In this document: positions 8,656 to 16,853 of the stretch, piece after piece | Position numbering within the stretch: the stretch's first letter is position 1 | How the letters are laid out: each line of letters opens with the position of its first letter | Source of the DNA: Lysobacterales bacterium | Lineage (GTDB): Bacteria > Pseudomonadota > Gammaproteobacteria > Xanthomonadales > SZUA-38 | NCBI GenBank assembly: GCA_030065125.1 | Contig: JASJDM010000030.1 | Coordinates: 1 to 64,000, forward strand | Reading direction: 5' to 3' | DNA length: 64,000 bases | Made by a program: the position numbers and the translations under genes | Notes under the pieces: model-generated | What the model saw: only the letters and a program-made list of their open reading frames with translations | Told to the model about the DNA's origin: nothing | Database searches by the model: none

Positions 8656-9294
8656 TCACCCGCCAACCGATTCCTCCAGTTGCCTGGCCAGGCCTCCGGG
8701 CCCGGTGTGGCGGTGTTCGAAAGCCAGGCCGAGAAAAGCGGCATGTTGCCTGGCCAGTGCCTGCAGCTCTGTGGACTCGGACTGTGACAGATACACCACT
8801 CTTCTGTAGTTGCCGAAAAAGTCAGGCATCAGCGTCGGGTCTTTATCCAGGCCCAACCCCCGGACGACCAGGCGGTCAAAGTGGCGAGTCAGAAAATCCG
8901 TGAGATAGAACGTACCGGGCTCCCCCTCGGCCAGCTGATTGAACGCCATCGATCCAGCAAACACCTCGTAGCAATGCGCACCCGCTAATCGCTCTACCCC
9001 AAAGCCCTCCAGCAACTCATCGATCCTGCCGGCGGTGCCACAGTCAGCAAAGGCGACGAATATGTGTTCAAACTCCCGCTGTTTGTCCTCGATTTCTCTT
9101 CGCAGAGCCTCGGTTATCTTCTCCGGACGGTTGTGCAGGCTGGGCGGCAGGCACTGTATTTTCAGATGATGCCAGTGGTTGCGTTTTTTCAGCGCCACGA
9201 GTTCATGCGCCAGGGCGCCGCAGGCAATGACGCAGACACCGGTGAGACCGGGTTCTGTGGTCGTTACCCTGTTACCATCGTCCATTGGACTCAC
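8656..9294 (-). CDS. DUF1638 domain protein of the corrinoid locus
   Basis: A ~212-residue cytoplasmic protein matching DUF1638: 'VIACGALAHEL' at the N-terminus, 'FVAFADCGTAGRID' mid-protein and 'LPPSLHNRPEKI' between them. From general knowledge this domain often accompanies corrinoid-dependent methyltransferase genes, but its biochemistry is unknown. Conserved Cys, His and Glu residues in 'ADCG' and 'AGAHCYEVFAGS' could bind a metal or cofactor, which is speculative. The start is either a GTG at 9294, overlapping the upstream stop as GTGA, or an ATG at 9285; both are served by the same GAGG. It is followed after 4 bp by the RACE gene, so it is almost certainly co-transcribed. Confidence 0.8.
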   Translation of the reverse strand: MSPMDDGNRVTTTEPGLTGVCVIACGALAHELVALKKRNHWHHLKIQCLPPSLHNRPEKITEALRREIEDKQREFEHIFVAFADCGTAGRIDELLEGFGVERLAGAHCYEVFAGSMAFNQLAEGEPGTFYLTDFLTRHFDRLVVRGLGLDKDPTLMPDFFGNYRRVVYLSQSESTELQALARQHAAFLGLAFEHRHTGPGGLARQLEESVGG

Positions 9295-9995
9295 GCCTCG
9301 CCCAGGGGTTTACTCCATGCGGCTCTGGCGGATTCCCTGGCGCTGGTCTCGATCAGATCACCGTGAGAAAGGACGATCCTGTCAAAATCCCACTGGAGGA
9401 TTTTTTCCAGGGACCGACGTGCAGCCGCCTTGTCTTTCCATCCCATCTGGTACTCCGGGGCCGGCTTGGGGTTGTCCCACATGTGAAAAACCGCCTTCCA
9501 CCAGAGCTTCAACAGCCAGTTGACGTTTTGGCTCTGGTCGGTGAAGTTTTCGATCAGATCCACCAGTACCAGCGTCCTGGTCGGCTTGTGAAGCATGGCC
9601 ACTTCCCAGATGTACTTATTGCCGCGGACCAGGACCTGGTCCAGGGTCTGTTCCCATGCATCCGGGGGCCTGTCGCCCAGAATCCAGTCAAAATCAATGT
9701 CCGGGCGCTTTCTTTCAACGCCGGGGCAGATGTAGGTTTCGGCCTCCGGAAAGGCGGCCTGGGCAGACGGGATGTGGAAATAGTGGTATGAGCCCGGCGC
9801 AACGATGTATCTCACGTCGCCCAGGTCCGATATGGCCGCCCTGGTGCCGCCGTCGATCTCGCATGGTGAGTGGAGCATCAGTTCCGTTTCCGAGACCCTG
9901 ATGACAGACATGCGGGCATTGAAGTCGCAGCCCGCGTAGTGGATGGGGTACTCCTGCACCCAGATCTCACCGGGCACGAATTCAGTCAGCGCCAT
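9291..9995 (-). CDS. DUF4336 domain protein (metallo-beta-lactamase-like fold)
   Basis: A 234-residue protein resembling DUF4336, a domain of metallo-beta-lactamase ancestry: 'YIVAPGSYHYFHI' resembles the region around metal-binding histidines and 'DRIVLSHGDLIE' the C-terminal Ser-His-Gly-Asp segment. Only some of the canonical HxHxDH ligands are visible, so whether it is a hydrolase is uncertain. There is no signal peptide. A strong GGAGGAAT ribosome site precedes the ATG at 9995. It lies 31 bp after the ketopantoate-reductase-like gene and overlaps DUF1638 downstream. Its place in the corrinoid run suggests release, activation or detoxification of the unknown substrate; that is inference. 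Confidence 0.72.
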   Translation of the reverse strand: MALTEFVPGEIWVQEYPIHYAGCDFNARMSVIRVSETELMLHSPCEIDGGTRAAISDLGDVRYIVAPGSYHYFHIPSAQAAFPEAETYICPGVERKRPDIDFDWILGDRPPDAWEQTLDQVLVRGNKYIWEVAMLHKPTRTLVLVDLIENFTDQSQNVNWLLKLWWKAVFHMWDNPKPAPEYQMGWKDKAAARRSLEKILQWDFDRIVLSHGDLIETSARESARAAWSKPLGEA

Positions 9996-10026
9996 GGTAT
10001 TCCTCCTGTGCCCGAGACAGCATTCA

Positions 10027-10959
10027 TCAAATCCATTCCAGCGCCTGGCGCAGGTCAGGTCCGGCCTCTGCCCCGGCGAGTTTCAGCAGGTCAGCGGCAA
10101 AGCCGCGCATCTCATCCCGGGCATTGGCGGCGTGGGCGGCCAGGGCAGTGCGTCCGAAATCGCTGCGCAGCAGGCCGGCGATCCGGCTCGCCCCCATGCC
10201 CGCGGGTATCCAGCGCATCAGGTTCAGGCCCCGAGGCAGGATGGGAAAACCCGCCTGCCTAATAGCGGTGAGGCCCTGGGCGGTGGCGCGCATCACCTGT
10301 TTCAAAAGTCTGCGATCTGAAGTTGCCACGTCCAGGTTGCTGTCGTGGTGGTACACGGCGGCGGCCAGGGGCAGAACCAGTCCGATGTGGCACCAGTGCC
10401 ACGCCATGATGGGCACGTGGCGTTCAATGTTCATTCCCAAAGGCTCCAGGTGTTCCTGCACGGCCGTGGCGGCAGCAGCGGCATCGGCGTGGGCCTCACC
10501 AACAATCAGCCGGTCGAAGGGTTTTTGTCGGGGTTTTTCACGATCGGCGAATACCAGTTCATCACCCTCCCAGAAGCCGCCAACTCCTGGAAAGCCGCCC
10601 AACACGCGGTCGCTTCCCAGTTGATCCATGGCCGCTTCGTATCCCCGGGTGGTGTTGCCCAGAAACCATATCGCTGGATTGCCAGGAAGGTCCTGGAGTT
10701 GCGGCATCAGCGATTCGCGCTGGGTGGCCTGAACACAAACCATGGCGACATCGAAGGTGTCCTCGACAGGAGCGCGAACAATATTGAGAGCTGCGGTGGC
10801 GCGCTCATTGCTGATGGCGTCGCGCATCAGCAGTCCGCGTTGCTCGAGCCGGTCGGCTTTGTCACCGCGGGCAAGCAGCGTGACATCAGCGCCTTTCCCG
10901 GACAGGCGCGCTGCCGTGAAGCAGCCCGTCACACCGGCGCCGATAATAAGGAATTTCAT
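10027..10959 (-). CDS. Ketopantoate reductase family oxidoreductase (PanE/ApbA-like)
   Basis: A ~310-residue NAD(P)H-dependent reductase with an N-terminal Rossmann motif 'IIGAGVTGCFTAARLSGKG' and the ApbA C-terminal helical domain. PanE reduces 2-dehydropantoate to pantoate, but the family also includes octopine- and other 2-oxoacid or opine-type dehydrogenases. The canonical catalytic Lys region could not be placed with certainty; 'HVPIMAWHWCHIGLVLPLAAA' sits where 'K...N...NA' is expected in PanE, so the substrate is probably different. The ATG at 10959 begins directly at the Rossmann strand; an upstream start at 10992 adds 11 unlikely residues. It is first in the minus-strand corrinoid run and may process the demethylated product. 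Confidence 0.75.
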   Translation of the reverse strand: MKFLIIGAGVTGCFTAARLSGKGADVTLLARGDKADRLEQRGLLMRDAISNERATAALNIVRAPVEDTFDVAMVCVQATQRESLMPQLQDLPGNPAIWFLGNTTRGYEAAMDQLGSDRVLGGFPGVGGFWEGDELVFADREKPRQKPFDRLIVGEAHADAAAAATAVQEHLEPLGMNIERHVPIMAWHWCHIGLVLPLAAAVYHHDSNLDVATSDRRLLKQVMRATAQGLTAIRQAGFPILPRGLNLMRWIPAGMGASRIAGLLRSDFGRTALAAHAANARDEMRGFAADLLKLAGAEAGPDLRQALEWI

Positions 10960-11136
10960 TGGTCTGGACGGCGCCTTCAGCGGAGCCACCATGACAAAAA
11001 CCCCCGGATTAGCTGAGATTGCTCCTGATCTTGGGGCAAATCGGCCGGGAGTGAATAAGGGAAAACCGGATTGTGTGCCGGCCCGAGGGCATCGTGGCGT
11101 TGTTTTGCCTGTGCGGGGCGGGAATTGCCGGAGGGG

Positions 11137-11538
11137 TCATTGGCTGGCGCCAAGCAATTTGTCTGGCAGCAGAAACTGCCGCCGTGCCCTGGCGGAGGTG
11201 AGACGCTCCCGGGTATACCAGGCACCAAGTACGTCTGTATCCAACAGGTCCGGATTGGCTCGAAGGAATGACTCGAGTCCGGCGCCTTCGGTGTGGTCTC
11301 TGCGTTCCGCGATCAAGCTCATGAAGGCAAAGGTGATAGTGGTATTGAATTTTTCCGGCACGCCGACTTGCTCCGCCATGGCGCGAATGGTTGCTGCGTA
11401 GCGCGAGCAGGCTTCTACGAAGTCGTACTTTTCCAGCATGGCATAAGCGACCTGGACATGCTCCGCGTGATGAAAATCGGGTGCGGGAATCTCGAGTCGT
11501 TCGAATCGTTCCAGCAGATTGCCGTGGGTACTATTCAT
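11137..11538 (-). CDS. Uncharacterised helical protein paired with a small putative DNA-binding protein
   Basis: A ~133-residue, mostly helical cytoplasmic protein. It contains 'FHHAEHVQVAYAMLEKYDF' followed by 'KFNTTITFAFMSLIAER', a recurrent bacterial pattern (H..EHV..A.. then K...TIT.A...LIAER) that I recognise but cannot name functionally. The regularly spaced His, Glu and Arg residues could bind a ligand or metal. Its ATG at 11538 overlaps the stop of the upstream small gene by 8 bp, so the two are translated together. The neighbour looks like a DNA-binding protein, so this may be a sensor or partner; a toxin-antitoxin relation is possible but not supported by any known toxin motif. Confidence 0.6.
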   Translation of the reverse strand: MNSTHGNLLERFERLEIPAPDFHHAEHVQVAYAMLEKYDFVEACSRYAATIRAMAEQVGVPEKFNTTITFAFMSLIAERRDHTEGAGLESFLRANPDLLDTDVLGAWYTRERLTSARARRQFLLPDKLLGASQ

Positions 11539-11788
11539 CGGTTTGTGCCTCCTCCAGTCTGTGGCTGTCCTCTGCGACCAGGTCCAGCCCGTAGACTTCC
11601 TTGAGCAGCGCAATCTTGCGCAGGGTTTCCTCCTGGAACGGGGTTTTCCCTTCGAAACAATGCAGGGCCATGCCCTCCAGCAGGTCGCCCAGCGACATGT
11701 CCAGCTGCTCGGCCAGGGCTTTCAGGACCTTCAACAGGCGTTTTTCGATGCGCACGCCGGTCTGAACGCGTTGGATTGACTTGCTCAT
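11531..11788 (-). CDS. Small putative ribbon-helix-helix-like protein
   Basis: An 85-residue protein starting 'MSKSIQRVQTGVRIEKRLLKVLKALAEQL', in which a basic, strand-prone segment ('VQTGVRIEKRLLK') precedes two helices ('LLKVLKALAEQLDMS', 'LGDLLEGMALHCFEG'). That order is typical of ribbon-helix-helix DNA-binding proteins. The C-terminal half ('EETLRKIALLKEVYGLDL') is helical and may mediate dimerisation or contact with the partner protein encoded immediately downstream. The start at 11788 is the Met at the fold boundary; a farther one at 11830 would read through the GGTACC repeats. Autoregulation through those repeats is plausible. No database search was possible, so the fold call is pattern-based. 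Confidence 0.6.
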   Translation of the reverse strand: MSKSIQRVQTGVRIEKRLLKVLKALAEQLDMSLGDLLEGMALHCFEGKTPFQEETLRKIALLKEVYGLDLVAEDSHRLEEAQTDE

Positions 11789-12126
11789 TGTTGTTATTTT
11801 GGTACCAAGGTACCCATATGTCAACAGCAAAACGGACGCGCGGAGTTGTTCCGCGTCCAGATTTAACGGCTGGGATGTTCAGTCCGGCCTGTCACCGGTT
11901 CCCGGCGCCGAGTCAATCTATTCACGACACCACGCCGGTCGCGCGGCCGCCGCAGCCTTCTCGGACTTGGACACGGACTGGGAATAATTCCAGTTAGCGG
12001 CATAGCCACCATCATCGCAGTCATCGGATAGCGCCCACCTCCCCGGTACCGATCGGAATCCGCGTATTCAGCACCTCCGAATTCGGTGGCATGTTGGATG
12101 GGTGGGAACCTTGGGAGGCCCGGAAC
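11789..12126. other. 338 bp divergent intergenic region
   Basis: No gene is visible. Besides the GGTACC pair, there is a bulged hairpin at 11834-11858 (GGACG-CG-CGGA pairing with TCCG-CGTCC, 5-nt loop) without a following T run, so it is not a clear terminator. The segment 11860-12100 has no convincing ORF with a ribosome site, repeats or RNA structure that I can support. It presumably carries the promoters of the minus-strand pair and of the plus-strand membrane gene. Confidence 0.4.
11799..11815 (-). promoter_or_regulatory. Double GGTACC candidate operator upstream of the RHH-like gene
   Basis: The sequence TTGGTACCAAGGTACCC holds two copies of the self-complementary hexamer GGTACC, at 11801-11806 and 11809-11814, 8 bp apart, the first inside the 10 bp palindrome TTGGTACCAA. 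It begins 11 bp upstream of the ATG at 11788. Short spaced palindromes of this kind are typical operators for ribbon-helix-helix repressors, so autoregulation is a reasonable guess. Another GGTACC occurs at 12045-12050 without a partner. Confidence 0.4.
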
Positions 12127-12576
12127 ATGCAGCCATCATGGGTGACCTGGGCGCTGGTCATTTTTGGCGTGGTAACCCTGGTCCCGCTGATAGCGGCGCA
12201 ATGGGCCATGCTGCTGCAACCGGACCGTCAGAAAACCCGGGAACTGCTCATTGGCAAGGGGGAAGACTGGCGGGACCAGACCCATTTCAGGCTGTCGCTG
12301 GGCGCCGCCTGGGCGGATTGGTTGTTTTTTGGCCCGCTTTTTGTGCTCGGCAGCGCCGGCGTGCTGATTGGCCATGGGTGGGGATACGTGCTGTTTGGGG
12401 CGGCCGGGGCGTGCAGCCTCTATATCAATATCATTCTCTGGTTTACCGAGAAAGAGTACGTTTACCCCAGCCGTGGGCCGCTCAGGTACTACACCTATTA
12501 CTGGGGATTCTTCGTCTTGTGGGGCGCACTGGCCCTGGCGTACTCCGCGATGCGGATCGCTGGCGCAGGGCTGTAA
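12127..12576 (+). CDS. Small integral membrane protein, unknown function
   Basis: A 149-residue protein with four predicted membrane segments: roughly residues 6-26 ('WALVIFGVVTLVPLIAAQW'), 60-80 ('WADWLFFGPLFVLGSAGVLIG'), 82-103 and 125-145. A soluble stretch with Arg, Lys and Glu ('LLIGKGEDWRDQTHFRLS') separates the first two. The ATG at 12127 follows a GGGAGG ribosome site; the in-frame ATG at 12091 lacks one. I do not recognise the family. It stands alone: the next gene starts 78 bp downstream in the same direction and encodes an unrelated glycosyltransferase fusion, so co-transcription is possible but uninformative. Confidence 0.65.
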   Translation: MQPSWVTWALVIFGVVTLVPLIAAQWAMLLQPDRQKTRELLIGKGEDWRDQTHFRLSLGAAWADWLFFGPLFVLGSAGVLIGHGWGYVLFGAAGACSLYINIILWFTEKEYVYPSRGPLRYYTYYWGFFVLWGALALAYSAMRIAGAGL

Positions 12577-12654
12577 TCTCCTTCGAATGTTGAGCTGATT
12601 CCTGCAGTGGTAACATCTCGGTCCCCGCCACCGTCGCGCGCCCATCCATACTGA

Positions 12655-14982
12655 ATGACCGAAGGCCTCGCCAGTCAGTCCACCCAGAGCCTTCAGCAGT
12701 TCCTGCAGGAAGTGGGTTGCTCACTGCTGGTCTCCACCTACCAGGCCGGCAAGATCGTGCTGGTGCGGGCCCAGGCCCAGGGCGTCAACACCCACTTTGT
12801 CAATTTTGGAAAGCCCATGGGCATGGCCTGGCGAGATGGACAGCTGGCCGTGGGCGGCGCCGCCCAGGTGGTGACCTATCGCAACCTGCCGGCGGTAGGG
12901 CCCAGGACCGACCAGGGTCAGCCCGCCGACGCCTGCTACCTGCCACGGCAGGTCCACAATACCGGCGCCATTGATATCCACGAGATGGGTTATGACGCAG
13001 AAGGCCGGCTGTGGTTCATCAATACCCGCATGTCCTGCCTGGCCACGGCCGAAGTGGATTTCAGCTTCACGCCACGGTGGCGGCCTCCGTTTATCACCGA
13101 GTATGACCTGACCGACCGCTGCCATCTCAATGGCCTGGGATTCCGCGACGGGCGCCCCCGCTACGTGTCCATGCTGGGCGCTACCGATACGCCGGGCGGC
13201 TGGCGCAAGAACAAGGTATCCGGCGGTCAGATCATGGATGTCAGCAACAACGAGGTCCTGGCCGCCAGCCTGTGCATGCCACACTCGCCAAGGTGGCATG
13301 AAGGCAGGCTTTGGTTCCTGTCATCCGGCGCCGGCCAGCTGATGTGTACTGTTCCCGGGGACTCGCCCCAGGTGGTGGCGGAGGTGCCGGGTTTTGCCCG
13401 CGGGCTGAGTTTCGTTGGCCGCTACGCGCTGATCGGACTGTCCCAGGTGCGGGAAAGCGCGGTGTTTGCAGGTTTGCCGCTGACCCGGCGGGTGACCCAG
13501 CGCAAGAGCGGCGTCTGGGTGGTAGACACCACCACCGGGCAAACCGTTGCCTTCCTGGAGTTCACCGGATCAGTGCAGGAAGTCTTCGAGGTGCTGGTGG
13601 TGCCCCATCGCTGGCCGGTCATGCTGGATGCCGACGACCCGCTGGTGGCAACGTCCTATGAATTGCCCAATGAAGTAATCCAGAACCTGGCGCCGCCGGA
13701 CCCGGTGCAGGAGTCCCTGGACGAAGCCACTCGCCTGCACGTGTCCGGTAAGGTTGGGGAAGCCATCCAGGGATACCGCCAGATCCTGCAGCAGCATACC
13801 GGCCACCCGGTGGCGGCCTACCAGCTGGGTCTGGCACTGGTGGACCACGAGCAGTGGGCCGAGGCGGTGGAGCAGCTGGAGGGTGTGGTCCAGGACCAGC
13901 CGGACAACGCCGAAGCCATGAACAGTCTGGGCCTGGCCCACGCCCGGCTGGGACGGCTGGACACCGCCATCGACTGGTTCGACCGGTCTATTGCGACCGA
14001 CGGCCAGTACGCACAGGCTCATTTCAACCGCGGCCTGATTCTGCTCAAGCAGGGTCGCTACGCCGAGGGCTGGGAGGGATACGACTGGCGCTGGCAGACG
14101 CCCCAATTCGTGCCGTTCCAGTGCAGCCAGCCCCAGTGGGGCGGGGAAGACATCAGCAACAAGCGTCTTCTCGTGCACAGCGAGCAGGGCAACGGCGACC
14201 AGGTGCAGTTCGCCCGCTTCCTGCCCATGGCCGCTGAGCGCTGCAGGGAGCTGATCTACGTGGGCCCGGAATCCCTGGCGCCGCTGATTGCCGAGATCGA
14301 GGGCGTGGCCGAAAGCCGGCTCCCCGGACAGATCCCCGCTGATCGCTTCGATGTTTACTGTCCGCTGATGAGCCTGACCCGCTGTCTAGGCATTACCATG
14401 GACAACCTGCCGGCGCCAGAGCGTTACCTGACCGTCCCGCCCCAGGTGACGGTCAGCCAGCTGCGGGGCCAGAAACAGGGAGACCTCATGGTGGGCATCA
14501 GCTGGGCGGGATCACCCACCCAGCGTGATGACCGGCATCGTTCCATGGCGCTGGACACCCTGATCCCACTGCTCGACCTGCCGGGCGTATCATTCTTCAG
14601 CCTGCAGATGCCCGTCAGCGCTGAGGAGCGGGAACGGCTCAACCGCCTCGGTGTCCAGGACCTGGAGCCGGAGCTGCCGGGCTATGCCCGGACTGCGGCA
14701 CTGATGGATCAGCTGGATGCCGTCATTTCGGTGTGCACGGCCACCGCCCACGTGGCTGCCGCCCTGGGCAAACCCACTGCCATCCTGCTCCCCCACGACC
14801 CGGACTGGCGCTGGCTGCTGGACGGGACAACGTCACCCTGGTATCCGACCGCAACCCTGATCCGGCAATCCGAGCCCGGCGACTGGAAACCGGTGTTGGA
14901 GCGGGCCCGGACCTGGCTGTCCGGACTTGCTGCGGAGTCAACCGCAGCCACCAATCGCTCCGCGACACCGCCATCATGCTGA
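12655..14982 (+). CDS. TIGR03032-TPR-glycosyltransferase (GT9-like) fusion
   Basis: A 775-residue three-part protein. Residues ~10-345 match TIGR03032, a conserved domain of unknown function ('LLVSTYQAGKIVLVR', 'GMAWRDGQLAVG', 'IDIHEMGYDAEGRLWFINT', 'CHLNGLGFRDGRPRYVSMLG', 'SPRWHEGRLWFLSSGAG'). Residues ~355-495 hold tetratricopeptide repeats ('AEAMNSLGLAHARLGRLDTA', 'AQAHFNRGLILLKQGRYAEG'). Residues ~500-765 resemble the C-terminal half of TPR-linked ADP-heptosyltransferase-like (GT9-type) enzymes ('VGISWAGSPTQRDDRHRSM', 'VISVCTATAHVAAALGKPT'). There is no signal peptide. TIGR03032 and TPR-glycosyltransferase modules usually occur as separate proteins, and their fusion suggests surface glycan or glycoprotein work. 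The substrate is unknown, and nearby surface proteins are only circumstantial. Confidence 0.8.
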   Translation: MTEGLASQSTQSLQQFLQEVGCSLLVSTYQAGKIVLVRAQAQGVNTHFVNFGKPMGMAWRDGQLAVGGAAQVVTYRNLPAVGPRTDQGQPADACYLPRQVHNTGAIDIHEMGYDAEGRLWFINTRMSCLATAEVDFSFTPRWRPPFITEYDLTDRCHLNGLGFRDGRPRYVSMLGATDTPGGWRKNKVSGGQIMDVSNNEVLAASLCMPHSPRWHEGRLWFLSSGAGQLMCTVPGDSPQVVAEVPGFARGLSFVGRYALIGLSQVRESAVFAGLPLTRRVTQRKSGVWVVDTTTGQTVAFLEFTGSVQEVFEVLVVPHRWPVMLDADDPLVATSYELPNEVIQNLAPPDPVQESLDEATRLHVSGKVGEAIQGYRQILQQHTGHPVAAYQLGLALVDHEQWAEAVEQLEGVVQDQPDNAEAMNSLGLAHARLGRLDTAIDWFDRSIATDGQYAQAHFNRGLILLKQGRYAEGWEGYDWRWQTPQFVPFQCSQPQWGGEDISNKRLLVHSEQGNGDQVQFARFLPMAAERCRELIYVGPESLAPLIAEIEGVAESRLPGQIPADRFDVYCPLMSLTRCLGITMDNLPAPERYLTVPPQVTVSQLRGQKQGDLMVGISWAGSPTQRDDRHRSMALDTLIPLLDLPGVSFFSLQMPVSAEERERLNRLGVQDLEPELPGYARTAALMDQLDAVISVCTATAHVAAALGKPTAILLPHDPDWRWLLDGTTSPWYPTATLIRQSEPGDWKPVLERARTWLSGLAAESTAATNRSATPPSC

Positions 14983-15125
14983 ATCAATCCCGGATCGGGG
15001 TCCGGCACATGGTTCAGGATGACGGAAGAAGGAAGAACAGGCCTGGGACATGGAGAACACGTGACATCCCCTACACGAATCATTCACTATGCTCGCCCTC
15101 CATTTGAACAGGCTGAGTGCCCGGC

Positions 15126-16706
15126 ATGACTGATATTGCAACCATCGGCGCCCGCAAGGGCTGGTTCCGGCGTTTCCTGGATACCGTGGAGTGGCTGGGC
15201 AACCTGCTGCCACACCCCGTGACCCTGTTTGCCATCCTGTGTGCGGCAGTGGTGTTGTTCAGCGGCCTGGCTGGGATGATTGGTTTGTCTGTGCCGGATG
15301 TGCGGCCCACCGCTGCACCGGATGCCCGCATCGAGGCCATCAGCCTGCTCAATGCCGAGGGGCTGCGCCGGATCGTGACCAACCTGGTGACCAACTTCAC
15401 CGGTTTTGTGCCCCTGGGTACGGTGCTCGTGGCACTGCTGGGCGTGGGGGTAGCCGACCGCTCGGGCCTGTTGTCGGCGGTGGTGCAGACGGTGGTCATG
15501 CGCGCGCCGAAGCACCTGGTCACCGTTGCCGTGGTGTTTGCCGGCGTGCTCTCCAACACCGCGTCTGAAATGGGCTACGTGGTGCTGGTGCCACTGGCTG
15601 GTGTGATCTTTTATTCCCTGGGGCGACATCCCCTGGCGGGCATGGCGGCGGCCTTCGCCGGAGTCTCCGGTGGGTACAGCGCCAACCTGCTGATCGGCAC
15701 TGTAGACCCGCTGCTGTCGGGTATCACCGAGGCCGCGGCCCAGCTGATCGATCCGGAGTACACGGTTCACGCGGCGGTGAACTGGTACTTCATGATCATC
15801 AGCACTTTCCTGATTACCGGGATCGGCTCGCTGGTCACCATTTTCATCGTCGAACCCAAACTGGGCGAGTACGACCCGGCTGACGCCCAGGAGGGCGCCA
15901 TTGCTGAAGCCAAGCTGGAGGCGCTGACGCCCACCGAGAAGAAAGGCCTGAAGTGGGCGGCCATTTCCGCCCTGGTCATCTCCGCCGTGCTGGCCCTGAC
16001 CGTGGTGCCGGAAAACGGCATCCTGCGCAACCCGGAGACCGGCGCTGTGCTGCGCTCGCCCTTCCTCCAGGGCATCGTGGCCCTGATCTTCGTGTTCTTC
16101 CTGGTGCCCGGCGTGGTCTACGGCAAGATTGTCGGCACCATCAACAACGACCGGGACCTGATCAAGGCAATGTCCGACACCATGGGGTCCCTGGGTCTTT
16201 ATATCGTTCTGGTGTTTTTTGCCGCCCAGTTCGTGGCCTTTTTCGGCTGGACCAATCTCGGCGCCATCATCGCCGTGACGGGAGCCCAGTTCCTCCAGGC
16301 CATCGGCCTCACTGGGCCCCTGGTGTTTGTGCCCTTCATCATGATGTGCAGCTTCATCAACCTGATGCTGGGCAGCGCTTCTGCCCAGTGGGCGGTGACG
16401 GCGCCAATCTTCGTGCCCATGCTGATGCTGGTGGGCTACAGCCCCGAGGTGATCCAGGCGGCCTACCGGATCGGCGATTCCACCACCAACATCATCACCC
16501 CCATGATGAGCTACTTCGGCCTGATCCTGGCCTTTGCCACCCGCTATAACCGCAACTTAGGGATAGGCACCCTGATCGCCACCATGCTGCCCTACAGCAT
16601 CTGCTTCTGGGTGTCCTGGGTGGCGCTGTTCTTCCTGTGGGTGTTCGGATTGGGCATGCCGGTAGGGCCGGCCACCACAACCTTTTATCCCTCTGCCGTG
16701 GGTTGA
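15126..16706 (+). CDS. AbgT-family membrane transporter
   Basis: A ~526-residue inner-membrane protein of the AbgT family (p-aminobenzoyl-glutamate importers and sulfonamide exporters). The N-terminal 'FLDTVEWLGNLLPHPVTLFAIL' opens the protein; 'GFVPLGTVLVALLGVGVADRSGL', 'SNTASEMGYVVLVPLAGVIF' and the C-terminal 'IGDSTTNIITPMMSYFGLIL' are diagnostic, the last forming part of the substrate site. About 11-13 membrane segments are visible and the length is normal. The start is the ATG at 15126; a GTG at 15117 would add three residues. No peptidase of the AbgA/AbgB type lies beside it, so the substrate cannot be told from context. Confidence 0.9.
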   Translation: MTDIATIGARKGWFRRFLDTVEWLGNLLPHPVTLFAILCAAVVLFSGLAGMIGLSVPDVRPTAAPDARIEAISLLNAEGLRRIVTNLVTNFTGFVPLGTVLVALLGVGVADRSGLLSAVVQTVVMRAPKHLVTVAVVFAGVLSNTASEMGYVVLVPLAGVIFYSLGRHPLAGMAAAFAGVSGGYSANLLIGTVDPLLSGITEAAAQLIDPEYTVHAAVNWYFMIISTFLITGIGSLVTIFIVEPKLGEYDPADAQEGAIAEAKLEALTPTEKKGLKWAAISALVISAVLALTVVPENGILRNPETGAVLRSPFLQGIVALIFVFFLVPGVVYGKIVGTINNDRDLIKAMSDTMGSLGLYIVLVFFAAQFVAFFGWTNLGAIIAVTGAQFLQAIGLTGPLVFVPFIMMCSFINLMLGSASAQWAVTAPIFVPMLMLVGYSPEVIQAAYRIGDSTTNIITPMMSYFGLILAFATRYNRNLGIGTLIATMLPYSICFWVSWVALFFLWVFGLGMPVGPATTTFYPSAVG

Positions 16707-16853
16707 TTGGAGTCGCGGCGGTCGCTGATGAAGTGCTGGCCATCGCCCAGCCGAGGTGCTCGAAGTTCCGGACGCCGGACATTACAAGATGCACACGAGA
16801 TCGTGATTCCGGCACTGTTGAAGCACCTAAAAAACTAGTTTGGCGGTCGACCC

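Noticed and set aside
10960-11136. A possible cobalamin riboswitch upstream of the corrinoid operon
   Set aside because: A CAGGAG stretch recalls part of the B12 box, but the rest of the box and the surrounding conserved stems are not visible in the 177 bp gap.
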